A DNA stretch of 64,000 nucleotides from AP-15 sp963750195 (lineage in GTDB: Bacteria > Pseudomonadota > Alphaproteobacteria > ATCC43930 > CGMCC-115725): positions 868,001 through 932,000 of the forward strand of contig CAVVPS010000016.1 of NCBI GenBank assembly GCA_963750195.1, in the 5' to 3' direction. Under the pieces are notes generated by a model. The model had not been told where the DNA came from, searched no databases, and saw only the letters and a program-made list of their open reading frames with translations. Positions within the stretch are counted from its first letter, which is position 1. Every line of letters begins with the position of its first letter. The translations under genes and the position numbers were made by a program. Of this stretch, positions 23,785-33,091 are shown piece after piece.

Positions 23785-26463
23785 ATGACCGGCATTCTCG
23801 GCGGCGGGTCGAACGCCAAACAAAAGACCGCGGTGGGCTCGCTGCAATTCCAAACCTCGCAGAAGGGCGGCGTGATCCCGCTCGTCTATGGGACGACGCG
23901 CGCCGCGCCCAACCTGGTCGACTATGATGATTTCACCGCAACGCCGGCGAGCTCGGGCCTGAAGGGCAAGGGTGGGGGTGGGGGCAAGACGGGTAATCAG
24001 CAATATAATTACAGCGCCTCGGTCATTCTCGGGGTGTGCCAGGGGCCGGTGTTGGGCTTTGGCACGGTCTGGTGGGACAAGAATACGGCGCCGCTGAGCG
24101 GCTTGCCGGGACTGTCGACGATCAATCTGGGCGCGGACGGGCAGGCTTCGGACCCGTTTTGGGTCACCAATCACCCGGCGAAGGCACTGGGCTATTCCGG
24201 AACGGCCAACTTCACTCTGGACAACTATCAATTGGGCATGACTGCAACCTTGCCCAATTTCTCAGTCGAGGTCATCGGGATAGAGGCCAGCAGTGGGATC
24301 AATGGTTTCGACGCCAACCCGGCGGCGATCGTCACCGATTTTCTGACCAATGGCCGATACGGCGCCGGCTTCCCGGCGGCTAATCTCGACGGCCTCGGCG
24401 CCTATTCCGAATACTGTGCCGCTGCCGGGCTGTTCCTGTCGCCTCTGCTCGACACCCAGCAGGAGGCGCAACAATCTCTGAGCGACATCGTCAAGATCTC
24501 CAACAGCGCGATCGTCTGGTCGGGTGCATTGTTAAAGATCCTGCCCTACGGCGATCAGCCGCTGAGTGCCACCTACACTGTGGTCGCTCTCGCAGGGGCG
24601 ATCGTCGCCGGCGATACCCTGACATTGACCTTCACCAACGCTGCCCTTCCCGAATTGCCGATCACGGTCGCCTACAGCGCCAGCCTTGCCGATCAGACTT
24701 CTTACACCAGCGCGGCGGCCGGGCTGGCACAACAGGTGGCTGGCAATGGAACGCTGAGCGGTTACGGCATTTATGCATCGAGCTCGATTAATTCTCTGGT
24801 TATTGTCCAGGCCCAAGGCAGTGGCACCACGGTCACTGGCGGTGCCAGCGGTGCCGAAACGATCTCGGTCGGTATGACGAGTGCGCCCTACACATTCACG
24901 CCAAACACGACGGTACTCTACAGCCTCGGCGAGGATGATTTTATCGTCCAGGTCTCTGGCGTCGGCACCAATCTCGGCGTGAACCCGGGCGGACCGGCAT
25001 TGCGGCAAGGTGCGGGTCCGATTACCGGAGGCTTTACCGACGACCCTGTGCATATCGTCCGCTCGACGCCAGCAGACGCCAACAACATGATCGAAGTCGA
25101 GTGCCTCGATCGGTCGAACAGCTACAACACGACAATCGTCGAAGCGTTCGACCAGGCTTCCATCGATCTATACGGAGTGCGCCGAGACACTTCACTGAAG
25201 GCAAACGCGATCGTCGATGCCACCTATACCGGCCCGATCGCAGCGCAGCTGTTGCTACAGCGCAGCCTCTACTTTCGCAACACCTACACTTTCCAGCTCG
25301 GTTGGAAGTATTGCCTGCTGGAGCCGATGGACCTCGTCCAGATCACCGATGCGCGGCTCGGCACCACCGCATTAACCGTGCGCATTACCGGGGTTCAAGA
25401 AGACGACGAAGGAACGCTGTCGATCACTGCTGAGGATTTCCTTGGTGGTTATTCGACAGCGGTGGTCTACCCTAAGCAGGGAGCTTCCGGCTATGTGCCG
25501 AACTACAATTCCGCGCCCGGCGACATTAATTCACCCCTTATTTTCGAGCCGCCGGCAGGTTTGCTGTCAGGCGATCTCGAAATCTGGATAGGGCTGTCAG
25601 GTGGCTCTAACTGGGGTTCGGCTCAAGTCTGGATTTCGAGTGACGGTAGCTCCTACGCCCTGGCGGGGACGGTCGACGCACCGGCCACACAGGGTGTTTC
25701 GACCGCCGATTTGCCGGCTCATGCATCACCAGACACAGTAAACACGCTTTCAGTCGATCTTGCGGCTAGCCGAGGCTTCCTCTCTTCAGTATCGGCGACC
25801 GATGCGCAGAACCTTGCCACATTAAGCTATCTCGGCGGGGAGTTGCTCGCTTATCAGACGGCGACGCTGACCGGGACCTCAGAATACAATCTAAGTACTC
25901 TGTACCGTGGCGCCTATAAAACGACGATCGCCGATCATCCTACAGGAGCACAATTTGCGTTGCTCAATGGAGCGATCGGTCACTTCCCGTATCCGGCAAA
26001 CCTGATCGGCCAAACTGTATATTTGAAATTTGTCTCTATGAACATCGTCGGTGGCGGAATTCAGAATCTAGCTTCGGTGGCAGCGTACACTTACGCGATT
26101 ACGGGCGCCGGACAGGGAACGGTCACCGTCGTCACTGGTACGTTCGTCAACGGCAAACCGACCGCTAACCTTGTTCTGCAGCGCTATGTGTTTGCCACGA
26201 CGGTGACCTTCCCGGCCGGGCTCGGGGGCAGTCAAGGAACCGCCGGAACGGCGGCCACGGCGATGACAACGTTCGCGGTGCAAAAAAACAGCGTGAATGT
26301 CGGCACCATGGTGTTTACGGCTGCCGCCACCGCAGCGACTTTCACAATGACATCGGTAACAACCTTCAATGCTGGGGATGTACTGACGTTGGTGGCTCCG
26401 GCAGTGCCGGATGTGACCCTCGCCAATTTGGCGTGGACATTTATGGGAACAATGGGAGCATAA
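23785..26463 (+). CDS. Tail tip/central hub protein (892 aa)
   Basis: The start ATG 23785 lies 21 bp after the previous stop. The first 250 residues (GGSNAKQKTAVGSLQFQTSQKGGVIPLVYGTTRAAPNLVDYDDF, then VWWDKNTAPLSGLPG and FLTNGRYGAGFPAANLDGLGAYSEYCAAAGLFLSP) match large tail hub proteins that follow NlpC/P60 genes. A middle segment (RQGAGPITGGFTDDPVHIVRSTPADANNMIEVECLDRSNSYN, YTFQLGWKYCLLEPMDLVQITD) is typical of this family. Strand-rich domains fill the C-terminal third, which probably holds the receptor-facing part. It lacks the glycosidase TIM-barrel typical of the true GTA gp15. Confidence 0.8.
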   Translation: MTGILGGGSNAKQKTAVGSLQFQTSQKGGVIPLVYGTTRAAPNLVDYDDFTATPASSGLKGKGGGGGKTGNQQYNYSASVILGVCQGPVLGFGTVWWDKNTAPLSGLPGLSTINLGADGQASDPFWVTNHPAKALGYSGTANFTLDNYQLGMTATLPNFSVEVIGIEASSGINGFDANPAAIVTDFLTNGRYGAGFPAANLDGLGAYSEYCAAAGLFLSPLLDTQQEAQQSLSDIVKISNSAIVWSGALLKILPYGDQPLSATYTVVALAGAIVAGDTLTLTFTNAALPELPITVAYSASLADQTSYTSAAAGLAQQVAGNGTLSGYGIYASSSINSLVIVQAQGSGTTVTGGASGAETISVGMTSAPYTFTPNTTVLYSLGEDDFIVQVSGVGTNLGVNPGGPALRQGAGPITGGFTDDPVHIVRSTPADANNMIEVECLDRSNSYNTTIVEAFDQASIDLYGVRRDTSLKANAIVDATYTGPIAAQLLLQRSLYFRNTYTFQLGWKYCLLEPMDLVQITDARLGTTALTVRITGVQEDDEGTLSITAEDFLGGYSTAVVYPKQGASGYVPNYNSAPGDINSPLIFEPPAGLLSGDLEIWIGLSGGSNWGSAQVWISSDGSSYALAGTVDAPATQGVSTADLPAHASPDTVNTLSVDLAASRGFLSSVSATDAQNLATLSYLGGELLAYQTATLTGTSEYNLSTLYRGAYKTTIADHPTGAQFALLNGAIGHFPYPANLIGQTVYLKFVSMNIVGGGIQNLASVAAYTYAITGAGQGTVTVVTGTFVNGKPTANLVLQRYVFATTVTFPAGLGGSQGTAGTAATAMTTFAVQKNSVNVGTMVFTAAATAATFTMTSVTTFNAGDVLTLVAPAVPDVTLANLAWTFMGTMGA

Positions 26464-26468
26464 CTTGG

Positions 26469-26855
26469 ATGTCAAAGCTGTGGAATTACGTTGATGCTTG
26501 CGCGATCAACCTCGCTGATGGGATCGCCACCTCTGGCGCCCTGGCACTAGCTATGATGCTGGCGCTGTGGCTCGGAGGCTGCACCCAAGTCGGCCAATTC
26601 GCTGCCGGCGACGCGCAGAACGCAGCGGCGATAGCGACGGCAGTCGGCGACAGTGCCGGCGCAGCCTGTTGGCCGGTATTGGCGACGGCCGGTAATGCAA
26701 TCGCAACCACCGGCAATTCACTGGGTGTATTGACGGCGATCGAAGAGAAGCGCGCGCTACAAATGGCAGTGCAAAATGCCGCGTGCCAACCCCTCTGGGC
26801 CGGAGTATTGGCCGAGTTGTTGAAAGCAACTCTCGCGGCGCCCTTCGTCCCGTGA
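26469..26855 (+). CDS. Membrane-anchored phage protein (128 aa)
   Basis: ATG 26469 is chosen as it does not overlap the hub gene; an in-frame ATG at 26433 is inside it. The N-terminal half has a hydrophobic stretch (ALALAMMLALWLGGC) ending in a lipobox-like LGGC, followed by a small, Ala-rich, Cys-containing periplasmic domain. The stop overlaps the start of the next gene. A lysis accessory or lipoprotein role is possible; no family is recognised. Confidence 0.6.
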   Translation: MSKLWNYVDACAINLADGIATSGALALAMMLALWLGGCTQVGQFAAGDAQNAAAIATAVGDSAGAACWPVLATAGNAIATTGNSLGVLTAIEEKRALQMAVQNAACQPLWAGVLAELLKATLAAPFVP

Positions 26856-27169
26856 TGCCGAGACCGCGATTTTCGCCCGAGGTCAATTTTGGTCATATCC
26901 TACAGGCGGTGGTGTTGGCGCTGACCATCGGTGGTGGCGCTGTGACCAGCTACATTAGCTTGCGTGGCGACATCGAGCAGCTGCGGGCCGACCTTGGGGT
27001 TCAGATCGCCTCGCACGAACTACGCATCGAAGCATCTGAGCGTGCGCTCGAACAGCGTCGCCTCGACGATCGCGACTTCCAAGCCGAGATGCGCGCCGCG
27101 CTTGCGCGCATTATCGACGCTATCGGCGATTTGCGCACGCAGCTCGTGCAGAAGCAGGATAGAAAGTAG
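26855..27169 (+). CDS. Single-span membrane protein with coiled coil (104 aa)
   Basis: ATG 26855 overlaps the previous stop; GTG 26852 is one codon earlier in frame. A basic N-terminus (MPRPRFSPEVN) is followed by one membrane helix (ILQAVVLALTIGGGAVTSYI) and a long charged coiled coil (LRGDIEQLRADLGVQIASHELRIEASERALEQRRLDDRD). This topology (one span, periplasmic coiled coil) fits an inner-membrane spanin or a holin-associated protein. The lipoproteins at 26469 and 27572 are possible partners. Confidence 0.6.
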   Translation: MPRPRFSPEVNFGHILQAVVLALTIGGGAVTSYISLRGDIEQLRADLGVQIASHELRIEASERALEQRRLDDRDFQAEMRAALARIIDAIGDLRTQLVQKQDRK

Positions 27170-27571
27170 GCCTTCTGCCTCCAGAAAAACCTGTTGCTTG
27201 CTAATGAAGATCCGATGCTTCTACGTAAGTTGACTGTACGGATTTGGCATTATCACCACCCCGCGCCGAGTAGGCGTGGCGCCAAGGTTCGGATCGAGCA
27301 GCTATCTTCACGAGAGATATTGGGTTCCGAACGAGGATCCCTCGGGCGATGGCTGTGGTCTGATGTGAGCCATAGGTTAGGCTGCTCAAAATTCGCTGCT
27401 CGCCGCGGGGCGACGACCCCGTAGGACAGGCCTCGGTCGGGTGGCTGATGTCGGTCGCCGCTTGGCCGCAGTATTGATGCCTGATGGAATCAGCTCGAAC
27501 CCGTGACGGTTCCGCCTTGATCTGAAACCTGGTCCTGGCCATGGTGGAGTATCGGCGCGGGGGAAGCGGAC
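27170..27571. other. 402-bp gap with no recognisable gene
   Basis: No open frame here has coding character or a convincing start signal. The base composition is lower in G+C than in the flanks around 27180-27260. It may mark the end of the tail/lysis operon. Confidence 0.5.
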
Positions 27572-27811
27572 ATGTCATCGAGGGTGCGTATGCGTTTTGC
27601 GGCGTTCGCTGCGGTTCTGATGGTGGCCGGCTGCAGTACGGGTTCTACCACCTGCCAATGCCCCAAGCCCGTCGCGTATGACGACGCAACGTTAAAGAAG
27701 ATCACGAAGGCATTGCGAGCGCTGCCGACTGACAATGTCCTTCATGAAGCGATGGACGATTACGAGAACGAACGCGACGATCTGCGCTTCTGTCCCGCCG
27801 GCACTCATTGA
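27572..27811 (+). CDS. Rz1/o-spanin-like lipoprotein (79 aa)
   Basis: GGGGGAAG at 27559-27566 precedes ATG 27572. The product starts with a lipoprotein signal (FAAFAAVLMVAGCSTGS, lipobox VAGC), then a Cys/Pro-rich linker (TTCQCPKPVAYDDATLKK) and a charged helical end (ITKALRALPTDNVLHEAMDDYENERDDLRF). This arrangement recalls phage o-spanins or small lysis lipoproteins that bridge to the inner-membrane spanin. It is the last + strand gene with phage character. Confidence 0.55.
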   Translation: MSSRVRMRFAAFAAVLMVAGCSTGSTTCQCPKPVAYDDATLKKITKALRALPTDNVLHEAMDDYENERDDLRFCPAGTH

Positions 27812-27833
27812 GGGATCGGTGACGCCTGTGCCA

Positions 27834-28010
27834 TCACAGAAGCAGCCCGAGTAGGTGTCGGCCGAGGACGAGACTCGCGGCGAGGGCGATGATCATTACC
27901 GGGACGTAGTTGAGCTTGCCCGGGCGATAGGGACGGCGGTCGAGGATGATCGCGGCGGCAAGCAGCAGCAGGCAAACCGCGAGTGCGATACTCGTCTGGA
28001 TCAGGCCCAT
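27834..28010 (-). CDS. 58-aa two-span membrane protein
   Basis: Read on the minus strand from ATG (28008-28010) to TGA (27834-27836). The peptide has two membrane helices (TSIALAVCLLLLAAAIIL and VPVMIIALAASLVLGRHLLGLLL) joined by a basic loop (DRRPYRPGKLNY). The clean alternation of membrane and basic segments argues that this frame, not the overlapping ones, is real. It runs against the prophage and so is probably a chromosomal gene outside it. Function unknown. Confidence 0.65.
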   Translation of the reverse strand: MGLIQTSIALAVCLLLLAAAIILDRRPYRPGKLNYVPVMIIALAASLVLGRHLLGLLL

Positions 28011-28276
28011 GCACCGACTACCGGCCGAGCAAAGTCGGAGAATTTACCCATCTTCGCCCACGGGTCTGATATCAGTCCGGCTAGCCGATCGGCCGAGTTC
28101 GCCACTATAAAGGCCTTCGAGTCTGACATTCTATTGGACTTCCTCGAAAATGCGCAGCGTCGATACGACGGCTCTGGGGCTGCGCGGGCAGGAATATGTA
28201 GGGACTCGGCACCATAGCGCTCGCCAAAGCGGTCGCAGACGGCTAAAAGGCGGCTGTTCACAGCCGTCGAGTCGTC

Positions 28277-29506
28277 ATGCCCGAGGAATTTTATCGCATC
28301 AAGCGTCTTCCCCCCTACGTCTTCAGCGAGGTCAACGCGCTGAAAGCCAAGGCTCGCGCCGCCGGGCGCGACGTCGTCGACCTTGGCATGGGAAATCCTG
28401 ACGGCGCAACCCCGCCTCATATTGTCGCAAAGCTCGTAGAGGCGGTCCAGAACCCGAAAGCCCACGGTTATTCGGTGTCGCGTGGCATCACCGGGCTGCG
28501 CCGCGCTTGCGCTGGCTATTACGCGCGTCGCTTTGGCGTTGAGCTCGATCCCGAGCGCGAGGTGATTGTCACTCTTGGCTCGAAGGAAGGGCTGGCCAAT
28601 CTCGCCCAAGCGATCACCGCGCCGGGCGACATTGTGCTGGCGCCGAGCCCGTGCTATCCGATCCATGCCTTTGGCTTTATTATGGCCGGCGCTTCGGTGC
28701 GGCACGTCCCGATCGGTCCCGAATTCGATTTCCTTGCCGAACTGAAGAAGGCGGTGCGGCACAGCATCCCGGCGCCGCTGGCGATCGTCCTCAATTTTCC
28801 TGCCAACCCAACCGCCCAGACAGTCGATCTCGATTTCTATCGCGAGATCATCGCAGTCTGCCGGCGGCACGATATCGTCGTGCTGTCCGACCTGGCCTAC
28901 GCTGAGATCTATTTCGACGGCAAGCCGCCGCCTTCGATCCTCGAAGTGCCGGGCGCGCGCGATATCGCGGTTGAATTCACCTCCCTCAGCAAGACCTATT
29001 CGATGGCCGGTTGGCGCATCGGCTTTGCGGTCGGCAACAAGCGGCTGATCGCGGCCCTTTCTCGGGTCAAATCCTATTTGGATTACGGCGCCTTTACCCC
29101 GATCCAGGTAGCGGCTACCGCAGCGCTGAATGGTCCCCAGGATTGCGTCTCAGAAACTCGCGAGCGCTATCAGGCGCGCCGTGACGTGATGATCGACGGG
29201 TTGCGTCAAGCCGGCTGGGAGGTGCTGCGACCGGAAGCAACGATGTTTGCCTGGGCGCAGATTCCGACGCAGTTTCGCCCGATGGGCAGCCTTGCCTTTT
29301 CAAAGCTGCTGCTTGAACGCGCCAATGTCGCGGTGTCGCCGGGGATCGGTTTTGGCGAATACGGCGAGGGTTTCGTCCGCATCGCCCTCGTCGAGAACCG
29401 CCAGCGCCTGCGCCAAGCGACCCGAAACATTAAAATCTTCCTTTCCGGCCGCAACGACATTCCCGGGCTTTGTCACGCTACCGACAGCCTTGCCGCGGCG
29501 TCGTAG
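28277..29506 (+). CDS. alaC: Class I/II aminotransferase, AlaC-type (409 aa)
   Basis: A PLP-dependent aminotransferase, fold type I. MPEEFYRIKRLPPYVFSEVN, DLGMGNPDGATPPHIV, YSVSRGITGLRRAC, TLGSKEGLANLAQAI and VLNFPANPTAQTVD follow the AlaC (glutamate-pyruvate aminotransferase) subfamily. The PLP lysine lies in SLSKTYSMAGWRIGF near residue 237. It is intact, at the usual length of about 400 residues. Similar proteins are often annotated as LL-diaminopimelate aminotransferase, so substrate is uncertain, but alanine synthesis is most likely. ATG 28277 is the only start giving the standard N-terminus. It stands alone, downstream of a 266-bp gap. Confidence 0.85.
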   Translation: MPEEFYRIKRLPPYVFSEVNALKAKARAAGRDVVDLGMGNPDGATPPHIVAKLVEAVQNPKAHGYSVSRGITGLRRACAGYYARRFGVELDPEREVIVTLGSKEGLANLAQAITAPGDIVLAPSPCYPIHAFGFIMAGASVRHVPIGPEFDFLAELKKAVRHSIPAPLAIVLNFPANPTAQTVDLDFYREIIAVCRRHDIVVLSDLAYAEIYFDGKPPPSILEVPGARDIAVEFTSLSKTYSMAGWRIGFAVGNKRLIAALSRVKSYLDYGAFTPIQVAATAALNGPQDCVSETRERYQARRDVMIDGLRQAGWEVLRPEATMFAWAQIPTQFRPMGSLAFSKLLLERANVAVSPGIGFGEYGEGFVRIALVENRQRLRQATRNIKIFLSGRNDIPGLCHATDSLAAAS

Positions 29507-29664
29507 CTGATGAAGACCCAATGTTTGAAATGAATTAAATAATTCCAGTCAGTTGTGATCTTCGATGATTGTGGGTAAGCGAGCAGCGATCCACAACATG
29601 TGGACAGAAATCACCCGCCCGCAGTTTTGCGACGAGGCGCTGGTCTAGGTGAGCGCCTCTCGGC

Positions 29665-29872
29665 GATCGACGGCAGCACTACCCGCCACCCTGGCTACGA
29701 CATCTCGCATCGCAACCGCATCGAGGAGGCGTTCGGTTAGGCCAAGACGGTGGCCGGTTTGCGCAAGATGCGCCATCGCGGGTTGCTCATGGTCGATAGG
29801 CAATTCCGCTCGCGGTGGCCGCCTATGATCTCGTCCGCGATAGGGCAACGGTGCGGGTGGACACGACGTGAG
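29665..29872 (+). pseudogene. Relic of an IS5/IS1182-type transposase C-terminus
   Basis: In one frame the sequence reads RHPGYDISHRNRIEEAFG, a TAG stop, then AKTVAGLRKMRHRG. This matches the end of DDE transposases of the IS1182/IS5 group, where tryptophan normally follows the glycine (G-W-x-K-T). A further shift is needed to read the downstream LAVAAYDLVR. Both a nonsense change (TGG to TAG) and a frameshift show that it is inactive. No inverted repeats were recognised around it. Confidence 0.65.
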
Positions 29873-30250
29873 AAATGGGCTTCGCCGGCGGTCTGCCGCG
29901 TGATGGGCGCTAATGTCAACGCCCATTTTTGTTGATATGATTTCCAGTTATCGTAGGAAGCTCTCTAGGACGCTCCCTACCAGGTGGATCGGGCCTACTT
30001 CCGCGTTATGCGTATTTAGATGATCGGCGACGGGGTCGCGACCCCGCTTTCTCACTTGGCACCCAGCGCGGTATGAGAGCTCTCCGATTGTATTCGATTA
30101 GGCGAGCAAGGAAGATCCGCGAGGCCGCGGCCGAAGCCGCCTTTTTCCGGACAGGCTCCCGAGGCGGGCCACGTGTCGGCGGCGGTCGGCCGCCTGGACC
30201 GAGCGAGATTCGCCGAGTTGCACGCCACTGGTCGTCACGGCCTGGGGCAC

Positions 30251-31231
30251 ATGCATCGGAAAGTCTTCGTTGAGGTACACGTGAAGCGGCCGATAGACGC
30301 CACGCCGCTCGGTTTGGAATCGCCGGCTGATGCCCCGCGCGCTCCAAATCGTCTAGTGCAGCGGGAAGCCAGCGACCGCGTGGTGGCTATCGGGCTGCGC
30401 AATCCATGGCTGGGCGATCTCTACCATCAGCTACTGACATTGCCGTGGTGGGCTTTTCTGCTCGGTTTAGCGATCGTTTATCTCGGTTTGAATGTGCTGT
30501 TCGCGCTCCTGTATTTGCTCGGCGATGGCGCGATCGCAAACGCCCACCCTGGAATATTTTCGGACGCCTTCTTCTTCAGCGTCGAGACAATATCGACGAT
30601 CGGCTACGGGCAGATGTCGCCGGCGACGCTCTACGGCAATATCGTTATGACCCTTGAAGCGATGGTCGGATTGACCCTTCTGGCAGTTTCCGCGGGCTTG
30701 GTACTTGCCCGATTTTCCCGGCCCATGGCCCGCGTGATGTTTAGCAAGGTAGCCGTCATCACGCCATACAACGGCGTCCCGACGCTCTCGCTCCGGCTTG
30801 CTAACGAGCGCCGCAATCAAATCCTCGAGGCGCAGGTCTCGGTTACTCTCGTCCGCGACGAGCGCACCGCCGAGGGCGAGCGGATGCGCCGTTTCTATGA
30901 TCTGCAACTGGCACGCCAGCGCAGCCCTATCTTTGCGATGACATTTACCGTGATGCACGGGATAGACCCTGCAAGCCCGTTATGGAATGCAACACCGTCA
31001 TCGTTGGTCGCACAACAGGTGGAAATTGTGGTGACGGTCACGGGCCTCGACGAGACGATGTTGCAGGCGGTTCACGCCCGAACATCGTATTTAGGGCACG
31101 AGGTACTGTGGGACCATCGTTTCGCGGATGTGTTCACCCAAACCAAGGATGGCCGTTTGGCCATCGACTACCGCCGCTTCCACGACACCGAACCGATCCA
31201 GTCGGCGGCACCGAACACATCTTGTCGATAG
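30251..31231 (+). CDS. Inward rectifier potassium channel (KirBac-type, 326 aa)
   Basis: A transmembrane helix (WWAFLLGLAIVYLGLNVLFALLYLLG), a pore helix and filter (FFFSVETISTIGYGQMSP, with TIGYG as the potassium filter) and a second helix (NIVMTLEAMVGLTLLAVSAGLVLARFSRP) are followed by a cytoplasmic Ig-like Kir domain (FSKVAVITPYNGVPTLSLRLANERRNQILEAQVSVTLVRDE). This is the prokaryotic Kir architecture. ATG 30251 is used; an in-frame GTG at 30173 would add 26 residues of unlikely, Arg-rich sequence. The gene is alone, bounded by a transposase relic and an IS66 element. Confidence 0.88.
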   Translation: MHRKVFVEVHVKRPIDATPLGLESPADAPRAPNRLVQREASDRVVAIGLRNPWLGDLYHQLLTLPWWAFLLGLAIVYLGLNVLFALLYLLGDGAIANAHPGIFSDAFFFSVETISTIGYGQMSPATLYGNIVMTLEAMVGLTLLAVSAGLVLARFSRPMARVMFSKVAVITPYNGVPTLSLRLANERRNQILEAQVSVTLVRDERTAEGERMRRFYDLQLARQRSPIFAMTFTVMHGIDPASPLWNATPSSLVAQQVEIVVTVTGLDETMLQAVHARTSYLGHEVLWDHRFADVFTQTKDGRLAIDYRRFHDTEPIQSAAPNTSCR

Positions 31232-31475
31232 CACCAAGTATAGCCGCACGGGCTCGGAGGGGGGGCGTGCTGCCGAGCATCGCGACGGCATCCATGGGCT
31301 CGCGCCCGGTCGCCACGCCATTCCGCTTCGTCCCGAACTCTTCGGCGTGCGCGACGTCTTCCGTGTGAACGCTCTCGCCCCGACGCTCGAGCGTCAGGGT
31401 CGTCGCCCGCCAGACGCCCATTTCACGGGACCGGGCGATCGGCCAAAGTTGTAAGCACTCGGTGAGGGCGCCGGG

Positions 31476-33065
31476 TCAGGCGGCGGCGCGCTGAAGGTCG
31501 GCGGGCGTCCAGTTCCAGGGGAGGAGATCGGCGATTTTCCGGGCCGGGTGATCGGCGATGCGGGCCAGCACGTCGGCGAGGTAGTGCTGCGGGTTGCGGC
31601 GGTTGAGCTTGGCGGTCTCGATCAGGGAGTAGATCGCCGCGGCGCGGTGGCCGCCGGCGTCGGAACCGGCGAACAGATAGTTCTTGCGGCCGATCGCGAC
31701 ACAGCGCAGCGCCCGCTCGGCGGGGTTGTTGTCGAGGGCGAGGCGGCCGTCGTCGAAGCATCGCAGCAGCGCCTTCCAGCGCGAGCGCATGTAGCGGAAG
31801 GCCTTGGCGAGTTCGGATTTGCGGGACAGCCGGCGCAGTGTCGTCTCCGCCCAGGCGGCCAGCGCCTCGGCGATCGGCTTGGACCGCTGCTGACGTTCCC
31901 CTCGCCGAACATCGGGCGGCAAACCGGCGATCGTCTTGTCGATCTTGTAGAGGTCGCCGATGCGGTCGAGCGCCTGCTTGGCGATCGGCGAGCCGGTGGC
32001 GGCATGGACGTCGAAGAACTTGCGCCTGACGTGCGCCCAGCAGGCGGCCTCGGTGATCCGGTTGCCAGCGAACAGCTCGTTAAAGCCGGCATAGCCGTCG
32101 GCGTGGATGACGCCGGCGAACGCCTTCAAATGGGTCCGCGGGTGCTCGCCCTTGCGGTCGGCCGAGTAGCGGAACAGCGCCGCCGGCGGTCGCGCCCCGG
32201 CAAATGGCCGCTCGTCGCGGACATAGACCCACAGCCGCCCGGTCTTGGTCTTACCGGTGCCCGGCGCCAGAACCGGCACCGGCGTATCGTCAACGTGCAG
32301 GGTCTCCGAAGCCATGATCTCGGCGGCGAGCGCGTCGACCAGCGGCTTCAGCGCCGCCGCCGTCGCGCCGACCCAGCCGGACAGGGTCGAGGTTTCCAGG
32401 CCGACGCCCTCGCGGGCGAAGATCTCGGCCTGGCGATAGAGCGGCAGATGGTCGTCGTACTTCGAGACCAGGATGTGCGCCAGCAACCCCGCGCCGGCGC
32501 GACCGCGGGCGATCGCGTGATCCGGCGCCGGCGCCGCCACCACCGTGTCGCAAGTCCGGCAGGAGAGCTTCTCGCGGACGTGCCGGATCACCTTGAAGCG
32601 GCCGGGGACGTAATCCAGGGTCTCGGTCGCGTCCTCGCCAATCCGCCGCAGCGCACCGCCGCAGCTCGGGCAGGCTGGGCCGGCGCGATGCATCACCTCC
32701 TCGCGCGGCAGGTGCTCGGGCAACGGCCGGCGGGCGGGCTTCTGCGCCTCGGCCACGCTTTCGACGATGGCGGCCGCCTCGGGCGCGGCACTCGCCAGCC
32801 GCTCGGCTTGGTCGGTTTCCAGGGCCTCGATCGCCAGCTCGAGCTGTTCGGTCTCGCGCGCCAGCTTCTCCGAGGACCGGCCGAACTCGGCGCGGCGGTA
32901 GCGCGCCAATTGGAACTTCAGCCTGGCGATCTCGGCCCGCGCCGACACCGCATCGCGCGCCATTTCGGCGATGATCCGCTTCAGCGCGGCGATGTCGTCA
33001 GGCAGTTCTTCCGGGCTCGGCACGGGCCCGATATCGCACGGGTCTGGGCTTCGACTTCGTCTCAA
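31476..33065 (-). CDS. tnpC: IS66 transposase TnpC
   Basis: The DDE-type transposase of the element. From the N-terminus it has an unstructured start, a leucine-zipper-like coiled region (ALKRIIAEMARDAVSARAEIARLKFQLARYRRAEFG), a zinc-binding region (CPSCGGALRRIGEDATETLDYVPGRFKVIRHVREKLSCRTCD), and the catalytic domain with HVDDTPVPVL, HADGYAGFNEL, AACWAHVRRKFFD and RALRCVAIGRKNYLFAGS. The frame is open upstream to an ATG at 33137 that overlaps tnpB. TTG 33065 is taken as the likely start, with GTG 33023 another possibility. Length and motifs look complete. Confidence 0.85.
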   Translation of the reverse strand: MRRSRSPDPCDIGPVPSPEELPDDIAALKRIIAEMARDAVSARAEIARLKFQLARYRRAEFGRSSEKLARETEQLELAIEALETDQAERLASAAPEAAAIVESVAEAQKPARRPLPEHLPREEVMHRAGPACPSCGGALRRIGEDATETLDYVPGRFKVIRHVREKLSCRTCDTVVAAPAPDHAIARGRAGAGLLAHILVSKYDDHLPLYRQAEIFAREGVGLETSTLSGWVGATAAALKPLVDALAAEIMASETLHVDDTPVPVLAPGTGKTKTGRLWVYVRDERPFAGARPPAALFRYSADRKGEHPRTHLKAFAGVIHADGYAGFNELFAGNRITEAACWAHVRRKFFDVHAATGSPIAKQALDRIGDLYKIDKTIAGLPPDVRRGERQQRSKPIAEALAAWAETTLRRLSRKSELAKAFRYMRSRWKALLRCFDDGRLALDNNPAERALRCVAIGRKNYLFAGSDAGGHRAAAIYSLIETAKLNRRNPQHYLADVLARIADHPARKIADLLPWNWTPADLQRAAA

Positions 33066-33091
33066 CCAGCAGGTGAGTAATCCGCCGCAGC

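Noticed and set aside
31232..31442. Possible gene fragment between the Kir channel and IS66
   Set aside because: Frames on either strand are short, and none matches a known family; it could be any leftover sequence.
31548..33080. A 510-residue open frame on the + strand across the IS66 transposase
   Set aside because: It is antisense to a clear TnpC gene with DDE and zinc motifs; its own composition is Arg/Gly-rich with no family pattern.
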